From a virus: a stretch of DNA of 24,955 nucleotides. A program made the translations under genes and the position numbers. Positions 20,608 through 24,955 of this stretch are shown here, piece by piece. The notes under the pieces were generated by a model. The model saw only the letters and a program-made list of their open reading frames with translations. It was not told the DNA's origin and did no database searches. Each line of letters begins with the position of its first letter. Position 1 is the stretch's first letter. The stretch covers positions 1 through 24,955 of IMG/VR virus record IMGVR_UViG_3300017764_000097. The stretch is one strand, 5' to 3'.

Positions 20608-21920
20608 CTACCGACATTACTAAGGTATTTTTCTTTTGCTTCTTCCCAATCCATATGAAGCATATCAGAATAGAAAAGACTTTCGTTTAGATTTAAACGG
20701 TCTTGATTCTCAAGAGACTTAAATCTTTTTGAGGCATATTTATTTTTCCAACGATTAACAATATTATCAACACTAAAGTCTACATTCTTTTTAAGTTCTT
20801 CATGTGAAATTTCATTACGGAGATATGCATCTGTATTTTCATAGAATCGACAGAAGTAAACACCTCGTCTATGTTCTGATCTAATTTCATCTCTATCAAT
20901 ATTTAAATTCTTTTTAGCAAATGCTGTTATGATAAATCTAGTTTTAGAATCTTTGAAGCCTGTCCAACCTTTTGGTCCTGGTTTCAATGCAAGATTATAC
21001 TTCCAATAATTCCAAGGGTCATTAACTTTCATCCAATCTTTAACTAATTTTCGATTAGCAGGTGTAGGGTCAACCATTACAGTACCATTAGAAAAACCCA
21101 TAGTTTTCCAATATGGTTTAAGACCTGAATATTGAGAAACTGGTTTATCACCGGCAGATTTATCATATAAACTAGTTGTAGTGCAACCACCTGGGAAGTC
21201 ATCATATTTTTCATACCATGCTTTTTGTACAACATCAGATGTTACTAGCATTGCTAATAATTTACCACCTGTAAAGTTAAAACCAAGAGGTTGAGTAGGT
21301 ACTATCGTAGAACCAATATAAGTTCTATTAATTAAATGTTCCATTGATCTTTGCTCACGAGTCCAACCAATCTTCTCATCTCTACAAGTTAAGTCGAGAA
21401 AGTCTGAAGATACACAAAAGACACCTAGGTATTTTCCGGTAGGTTTGTCTCTAACAATAAAGAATAAGTTTCTACCTAAGTTTTGATTATTAGGCATTGT
21501 ACTAGTAAATGTTCTTAAAGTATTCCAAACAAATAATAAGTTTTTACTTTCTTTTGTTGATATTACTTCTACATCTAGTTTTTCAAAATCTTCAAACGAT
21601 GTTGGTCTCCAAATATTATCACGAATCTCAAGTATTTGTTGCATCACTTTAGGTTTTACCCAGGCAAATTTCGTTTGTATTTCATTCCATTTTGTCCATA
21701 AAGTATACTCTTCAACTGGCATAGTTCTTTTGAATCTGAAATCTTCAAGTAATGTACTACGAAGTTCTTCAGTATCTGTTGGATAATCTGGAACAAACTC
21801 TTGAGGATATAATCTTCTACATTCTTCGTATGATGCTTCTAGAAATTCATTTCTTTCATCTAAAGAAAGACTTGTCCACCTTATACCTTCATATTTTTCA
21901 GTATTGTGTGTGTATCTCAT
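20604..21920 (-). CDS. DruA-like (DUF4338) protein
   Basis: This 438-residue protein matches by eye the core of DUF4338, the family of the Druantia defence protein DruA. It has NLFFIVRDKPTGKYLGVFCV, then DLTCRDEKIGW and REQRSMEHLINRTYIGSTIV, then PTQPLGFNFTGGKLLAML, a W..KY, TTTSLYD, and YSGLKPYWKTMGFSNG. DruA shows the same order RD.WIGW, QR..NL..V.NN.R, ILP, LAS.L, W...YG, FVD, GT.Y.A.NW...G.T.G. The C-terminal third (GVYFCRFYENTDAYLRNEI, KNKYASKRFKSL) is phage-specific. No druB-E partners are present, so this is not a Druantia system. Similar free-standing proteins occur in T4-like marine phages, as far as I recall. The start has an AGAGGA site and overlaps the upstream stop. Confidence 0.65.
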   Translation of the reverse strand: MRYTHNTEKYEGIRWTSLSLDERNEFLEASYEECRRLYPQEFVPDYPTDTEELRSTLLEDFRFKRTMPVEEYTLWTKWNEIQTKFAWVKPKVMQQILEIRDNIWRPTSFEDFEKLDVEVISTKESKNLLFVWNTLRTFTSTMPNNQNLGRNLFFIVRDKPTGKYLGVFCVSSDFLDLTCRDEKIGWTREQRSMEHLINRTYIGSTIVPTQPLGFNFTGGKLLAMLVTSDVVQKAWYEKYDDFPGGCTTTSLYDKSAGDKPVSQYSGLKPYWKTMGFSNGTVMVDPTPANRKLVKDWMKVNDPWNYWKYNLALKPGPKGWTGFKDSKTRFIITAFAKKNLNIDRDEIRSEHRRGVYFCRFYENTDAYLRNEISHEELKKNVDFSVDNIVNRWKNKYASKRFKSLENQDRLNLNESLFYSDMLHMDWEEAKEKYLSNVGR

Positions 21921-22153
21921 ATTTCCTCTATGTTAACTATACAGCCTTTCGGTATTACTATTCTATCTGCTAAGAGTCTATCATCTAAATATCTACTAGT
22001 TATAATTCTTGTATACTTTTCGGTTACACTTTCTATCCAACCTACACTCTGTGCTTTACAAGGTTCTATAAGTTCTTCAGAATGTAAATCAGCTACTATG
22101 TCTTCCCAATCAATAAGTACTCTAGTGCCTTTTTTAAATTTCTTATGACTCAT
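21917..22153 (-). CDS. hypothetical protein, 78 aa (small barrel-like)
   Basis: Unrecognised small protein. I start it at the ATG at 22153 (MSHKKFKKGTRVLIDWEDIV); an ATG 18 codons further up would only add a lysine-rich segment read in another frame of the preceding gene. The sequence KKGTRVLIDW, AQSVGWIESVTEKYTRIITS and DRIVIPKGCIVNIEEI reads as short strands of an SH3-like barrel. It overlaps the upstream 42-residue gene by 11 bases and the DruA-like gene by 4, and has no clear Shine-Dalgarno, so translation is probably coupled. Confidence 0.6.
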   Translation of the reverse strand: MSHKKFKKGTRVLIDWEDIVADLHSEELIEPCKAQSVGWIESVTEKYTRIITSRYLDDRLLADRIVIPKGCIVNIEEI

Positions 22154-22271
22154 AATTTTTTTTTGTTTTAGATGAAACTTTTTGTTTATGTTTAATTTTT
22201 CTTTCAACTTTATCAGAGTCGAATGATTTTTTATGTTTCGCCTTTGTTTTTATTTTTCTGTCGTAACCCAT
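22143..22271 (-). CDS. 42-residue highly basic protein
   Basis: A short frame starting at the ATG at 22271, five bases after the gp32 stop. It encodes MGYDRKIKTKAKHKKSFDSD, followed by KVERKIKHKQKVSSKTKKNYES. About two fifths of the residues are Lys, Arg or His, and no hydrophobic core is evident, so it is probably unstructured and could bind nucleic acid or the acidic tail of gp32. It exactly fills the gap between gp32 and the next gene and overlaps the latter by 11 bases, which supports it being real. Confidence 0.55.
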   Translation of the reverse strand: MGYDRKIKTKAKHKKSFDSDKVERKIKHKQKVSSKTKKNYES

Positions 22272-22276
22272 TGTCT

Positions 22277-23368
22277 TTAAAAAAGATCGTCAATATCCGG
22301 AATATCTGCTAACACATCGTCAACATTTATTTCACTTGTAACTAAATCTTCTTTCTTTTCATTTTTAACTTCTTTTGGTTCTGAATTAACATCACTTATA
22401 TCAATATCGTCTACATCAATATCATCTGAATCAGACTCTTTTGTGGAACCCATTTCAATAACATTTTCTTTAGAAGTTGGTGTATCTGTAGAAGGTATTG
22501 TATCTACAGTTGGTTTATCTTCAGATATTGTAATATCAAAATCATCTTCAGGTACATCTACTGGTGTAGTATGCTTTGCCAAAAACGCCTTTAATTCTAT
22601 TTCAGAAGAATATGAATATAAAGAATCAAAATCCATAGTTTCTATCTGTTCTACTGGTATTGAAATATCATGTGCTTTACTACCAAATTGGAACTTAAGT
22701 TCTTTTCTAGTATATGCCTTACCAGTATATTGATTAATTCTTTCAGAACCGTCTTTATTTTTTTGAGGAACATCTTGAACAACAACTGCTAAATCTACTG
22801 CACCTTCACCGTTGAAAACAGGTAACTCATGTTCTTTACCCTTAACTTGTTCACATAATCTCTTATATGTATCACGGTCACGAATTAAGAAAAGCATAAC
22901 TCGACCATTGTTTTCAGGTACATTAGGATCTGAAATAATATAAGCTGGTATGAATGCAACAAATTGCCTACGCATTTTTCTATGATTAGCACTAGCTACT
23001 TTATTAGTAAAGTTGGTAGACTTTGCAAGTTCAAACTGATTATTTGCATATTGACAAATAGGACAGTTCTGCCATGCATCCTTAATATTAAGATATGGTG
23101 ATGTAGGACAAGTTACAAAATCAACTGTTAACTTTCCATTTTCATCTCTATCATAAACTGTATGATTGTATTGTTCTATAAAAGGTATAGAACGATTACT
23201 ACTTTCATCCATAAACCATAGAAGTCTCATTCTATAATAAGAACCTTCAGGTGTTGGTTTTGGTGTTAAAAAGTTTTTCCACATTTGGTCATTTTTATTA
23301 TTGTTATTAGCACCTGATTTTTTAAGTGCATCTGTTAATGAACCTGTCGTCAATTTAATATTACTCAT
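22277..23368 (-). CDS. 32: single-stranded DNA-binding protein (T4 gp32-like)
   Basis: This 363-residue protein coats single-stranded DNA at the replication fork and organises recombination and repair. It has the gp32 zinc site: His69 (QYNHTVYD), Cys87 (VTCPTSPY) and a CPIC pair, Cys102 and Cys105, matching H-C-C-C of T4 gp32. The aromatic and basic DNA-binding core spans about residues 30-240 (SYYRMRLLWFMDE, NHRKMRRQFVAFIPAYI). The last 110 residues form a very acidic tail ending DIPDIDDLF, the region through which gp32 recruits helicase loader and polymerase. It is longer than T4 gp32 (301 residues), mainly in the tail. The neighbours gp59 and gp41 fit. The leader carries a TATAAT box and a tiny overlapping frame, so a regulated start is likely. 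Confidence 0.93.
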   Translation of the reverse strand: MSNIKLTTGSLTDALKKSGANNNNKNDQMWKNFLTPKPTPEGSYYRMRLLWFMDESSNRSIPFIEQYNHTVYDRDENGKLTVDFVTCPTSPYLNIKDAWQNCPICQYANNQFELAKSTNFTNKVASANHRKMRRQFVAFIPAYIISDPNVPENNGRVMLFLIRDRDTYKRLCEQVKGKEHELPVFNGEGAVDLAVVVQDVPQKNKDGSERINQYTGKAYTRKELKFQFGSKAHDISIPVEQIETMDFDSLYSYSSEIELKAFLAKHTTPVDVPEDDFDITISEDKPTVDTIPSTDTPTSKENVIEMGSTKESDSDDIDVDDIDISDVNSEPKEVKNEKKEDLVTSEINVDDVLADIPDIDDLF

Positions 23369-23387
23369 ACTTTACTCCTTTTGTCAT
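23361..23387 (-). CDS. possible 8-codon leader peptide overlapping the gp32 start
   Basis: The frame reads MTKGVKYE and stops within the first codons of gp32 (ATGAGTAA overlap). Its ATG lies 5 bases after a TATAAT box, as with other genes here, and it contains the AAAGGAG ribosome site of gp32. Ribosomes that load leaderlessly would pass over the site and could re-initiate at the gp32 AUG. It may equally be a chance frame. Confidence 0.3.
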   Translation of the reverse strand: MTKGVKYE

Positions 23388-23392
23388 AAGAT

Positions 23393-23398
23393 ATTATA
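23393..23398 (-). promoter_or_regulatory. GTATAAT-type -10 box upstream of gp32
   Basis: Minus-strand order ACG-TATAAT-ATCTT-ATG (the ATG of the short leader frame), 24 bases before the gp32 ATG. It lies just after the gp59 stop. No -35-like element. Confidence 0.5.
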
Positions 23399-23407
23399 CG
23401 TATTATT

Positions 23408-24073
23408 TTATTTTTTTAATACTTTTTCTATATTAGTATTCACTACGGCTGATACACTTGGTAATTCTACACCTCGTATATCAACAAAAGCTTTTATGGT
23501 GTTATCTCTTAAGGCATCTCTATGTTTTATCACTGTATTATCTAATATATTGGATATATCTGGTTCAATACTATATTTGATTGAATTTAAAACTTTCATT
23601 GGTATTAAAGATAGAAAGTATTTTGATAATCTCCCGGTTGCTATGTGTAAACCTAAAACTTCACCTTTAATTGATTCTTCAATATATTCTTGTAGGTTTC
23701 TTAAATCATTATCTTTACAAAACTTAACTATAAACTTCATACTCTTAAGTGTTTTATCTACTATCTTTTGAGAGTTATTAAGTTCTTCACCTTTTTTATT
23801 ACGATGTTGCCACATTTCTAAATTAGATGGATTAATAAGTTGTTTAGGGTGGAAAAATTTACCACCAAATTTCTTGGCAATCATAGGTATGTATTCATTT
23901 AAATTTATATTATAATCATTGGCTATAATAGACAACTTCTCATAGCAAACCCATTTGTTTACATCTTCTTTGTGTTTATCAAAGTTTTTAAATCTTCTGA
24001 TAAAAATACCTTTAGATTCTTTTTGATAATATTTCCAATATAACCAACAAACTTCTTCTGACGTATACTTCAT
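23408..24073 (-). CDS. 59: helicase loader (T4 gp59-like)
   Basis: A 221-residue basic, mainly helical protein, nearly the length of T4 gp59 (217). In T4 it binds fork DNA and gp32 and loads the gp41 helicase. The N-terminal segment (YTSEEVCWLYWKYYQKESKG) has the aromatic 'V..LY' start of the family. The middle FGGKFFHPKQLINPSNLEMW and the C-terminal helices (IKHRDALRDNTIKAFVD) are consistent with the two-domain helical fold. I see no strong short motif, so the call leans on size, charge and position directly between gp41-like and gp32-like genes, the classic order. It ends just before the gp32 promoter box. Confidence 0.75.
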   Translation of the reverse strand: MKYTSEEVCWLYWKYYQKESKGIFIRRFKNFDKHKEDVNKWVCYEKLSIIANDYNINLNEYIPMIAKKFGGKFFHPKQLINPSNLEMWQHRNKKGEELNNSQKIVDKTLKSMKFIVKFCKDNDLRNLQEYIEESIKGEVLGLHIATGRLSKYFLSLIPMKVLNSIKYSIEPDISNILDNTVIKHRDALRDNTIKAFVDIRGVELPSVSAVVNTNIEKVLKK

Positions 24074-24076
24074 AAT

Positions 24077-24373
24077 TTAAAATGGATAATTAGGTTTTTC
24101 ACTAATCTTTTCGTTAAGCTCTCTTTTTAAATGTGGTGTTATTATAGTAGTATTATAATTATATGTTAATATCACTAAGTATTTTAGATCAACTTTCATT
24201 CTATTTAAAAAATCAATTAATAATTCTTTATCACGATATATATCTTTCATTTTTGAAATCATTTTTTCTTTCTTAAAAGTACCTGCATACTCAGAAAGTG
24301 TATCTTCAAATAATTTCATATCTATTCTTACATGAGTCGATTGTTCTTCATCGTTAAAAAAGTTCCCTAGCAT
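24077..24373 (-). CDS. candidate late-transcription co-activator (gp33-like)
   Basis: This 98-residue helical protein lies between the helicase and helicase-loader genes, near where T4 keeps gene 33. T4 gp33 is 112 residues and bridges RNA polymerase, the late sigma gp55 and the sliding clamp. Here the segment DIYRDKELLIDFLNRMKVDL followed by ITPHLKRELNEKI loosely recalls the 'FLEE....PS...EKI' helices of gp33. The end EKPNYPF is hydrophobic but not the LDFLF-type clamp tail. The start overlaps the helicase stop (TAATG). The late-type TATAAATA promoters in this window mean a gp55/gp33 system should exist in this phage, but the match is weak and another small replication protein is possible. 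Confidence 0.45.
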   Translation of the reverse strand: MLGNFFNDEEQSTHVRIDMKLFEDTLSEYAGTFKKEKMISKMKDIYRDKELLIDFLNRMKVDLKYLVILTYNYNTTIITPHLKRELNEKISEKPNYPF

Positions 24374-24955
24374 TAAAATAACCCTTCAAAGTTTTCATCA
24401 TCTTTTTTTACCGAATCAACTACACTACCTGTGTCGTCACCTGTTTGAACTAACTTATCAAAGTCATCAATAACTAATGTCTCATAATCAATCGATAGTC
24501 TATTTCTAATATGATTTTTACCATATCTGTTCTTTAAAAATTTTGCATTAATACAACCAGCTTCAATATCATCTTCTTCTTGAGATAAGGCAATAACTAC
24601 ATCGGCTGTATGTGCTATACCTTTTGACTCACTTGTATTCTCAAGACCTATATTTGATGTGTTGTATCCTTCAGTATTAACCTGTGTTGCAGTAACAACT
24701 GGTCTTCCAAACTTGGCACTTAATGCTCTTAAGTCACGAGCAACATCACCGACTCTTTCATACATTGTAGAGTTGTAAGTTTTATTTTTAGGTAACATTA
24801 AATTTAAATAATCTACGAAAATAATATCAGGTGTTCTACCTATAGTTTTTATTAATTTGTCTACGTAGTTGTCAAGATTCATTGTTGTGACACTATTTTC
24901 TGGAAATCTTTTTACAACAAGTTTAGCACCAGGATGTTTTGAGAAATATTTTTCA
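24373..24955 (-). CDS. 41: replicative DNA helicase, DnaB family (T4 gp41-like), C-terminal part
   Basis: The frame is open to the right window edge, so the N-terminal domain and Walker A lie outside; about 193 residues are visible. They contain the Walker B strand PDIIFVDYLNLM, a Q-containing motif RPVVTATQVN, SKGIAHTADVVIALSQ and the late FLKNRYGKN motif with conserved basic residues that act as DnaB arginine fingers. This order is that of the RecA-like motor of DnaB/gp41 helicases, which unwind DNA 5'-3' ahead of the polymerase. An internal ATG at 24882 is not the start, since the frame continues upstream with plausible helicase sequence. The C-terminus ends in an acidic DDENFEGLF, similar to the gp32 tail end. 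Confidence 0.92.
   Translation of the reverse strand, partial: EKYFSKHPGAKLVVKRFPENSVTTMNLDNYVDKLIKTIGRTPDIIFVDYLNLMLPKNKTYNSTMYERVGDVARDLRALSAKFGRPVVTATQVNTEGYNTSNIGLENTSESKGIAHTADVVIALSQEEDDIEAGCINAKFLKNRYGKNHIRNRLSIDYETLVIDDFDKLVQTGDDTGSVVDSVKKDDENFEGLF

Noticed and set aside
20604-21920. A complete Druantia defence system
   Set aside because: Only a DruA-like protein is present; flanking genes are replication and virion-type genes, with no large helicase (DruE) or druB-D.
22443-22733. Plus-strand open frame of 96 codons within the gp32 gene
   Set aside because: It is the reverse of the acidic gp32 tail and adjoining core, with no promoter or ribosome site of its own. gp32 in this region is well supported.
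1-24955. tRNA genes, rRNA, CRISPR arrays, insertion sequences, integrase or attachment sites
   Set aside because: I looked for cloverleaf-like blocks, regularly spaced repeats, transposase or integrase motifs and terminal repeats by eye and saw none. Intergenic space is too short for most of them.

Overview
The window is a densely packed, low-G+C stretch of a T4-like (myovirus-type) bacteriophage genome, and every gene I can support lies on the minus strand. The identification rests mainly on the right end. There, reading in the direction of transcription, lie the C-terminal part of a DnaB-type replicative helicase (gp41-like), a small protein in the position of a late co-activator (gp33-like, tentative), a helicase loader (gp59-like) and a zinc-binding single-stranded-DNA-binding protein (gp32-like). 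This is the T4 replication/late-transcription neighbourhood. The A+T-rich composition and the accessory genes (2OG-Fe(II) oxygenase, Hsp20, MoxR/'CobS'-type ATPase, DruA-like DUF4338 protein) suggest a marine phage of a Gram-negative host. A SAR11-type host is possible but not proven by this sequence.

Layout in transcription order (right to left). (a) 24955-21917: helicase, gp33-like candidate, gp59, gp32 and two small basic proteins. (b) 21920-18021: a DruA-like protein, a probable virion or prohead-associated protein preceded by a late promoter buried in a Shine-Dalgarno-sequestering hairpin, a cupin, a P-loop kinase-like protein and a short tail/decoration-type protein with duplicated motifs. 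(c) 18012-14392: a 1206-residue subtilisin-family protease with an intact D-H-N-S active site. (d) 14379-11855: a dNMP kinase and several small unknown proteins, one with a Ser/Thr repeat tail and one membrane protein, closed by a strong terminator. (e) 11832-10575: Hsp20, a 54-residue YRG-repeat protein behind a structured leader, a 30-residue membrane peptide and a small unknown protein. (f) 10569-9038: two glycosyltransferases. (g) 9034-5528: a three-gene module of VWA/metallopeptidase-like protein, MoxR AAA+ ATPase and an uncharacterised partner. Each has its own TTGACA/TATATT-type promoter and the module ends in a terminator. (h) 5494-1: a small protein plus terminator, a PRMT-like methyltransferase, a LEM/SAP-like small protein, dCMP deaminase, an outer-membrane beta-barrel protein with a signal peptide, a 2OG-Fe(II) oxygenase and a SAM methyltransferase cut by the window edge.

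Three regulatory styles are visible. Canonical host-sigma70 promoters with 17-bp spacers occur only in the MoxR-VWA module. T4-late-like TATAAATA boxes precede two genes. A recurrent -35-less GTATAAT box sits, in five cases, exactly five bases before an ATG. dCMP deaminase and dNMP kinase feed nucleotide supply to replication. The glycosyltransferases, methyltransferases and oxygenase form an accessory group that could modify virion or host-surface components. The most unusual contents are the phage-encoded outer-membrane beta-barrel, the giant subtilase, the PRMT-like enzyme, the MoxR-VWA module and the late promoter nested in an RBS-masking hairpin. All functions are read from sequence motifs by eye; no database search was run.
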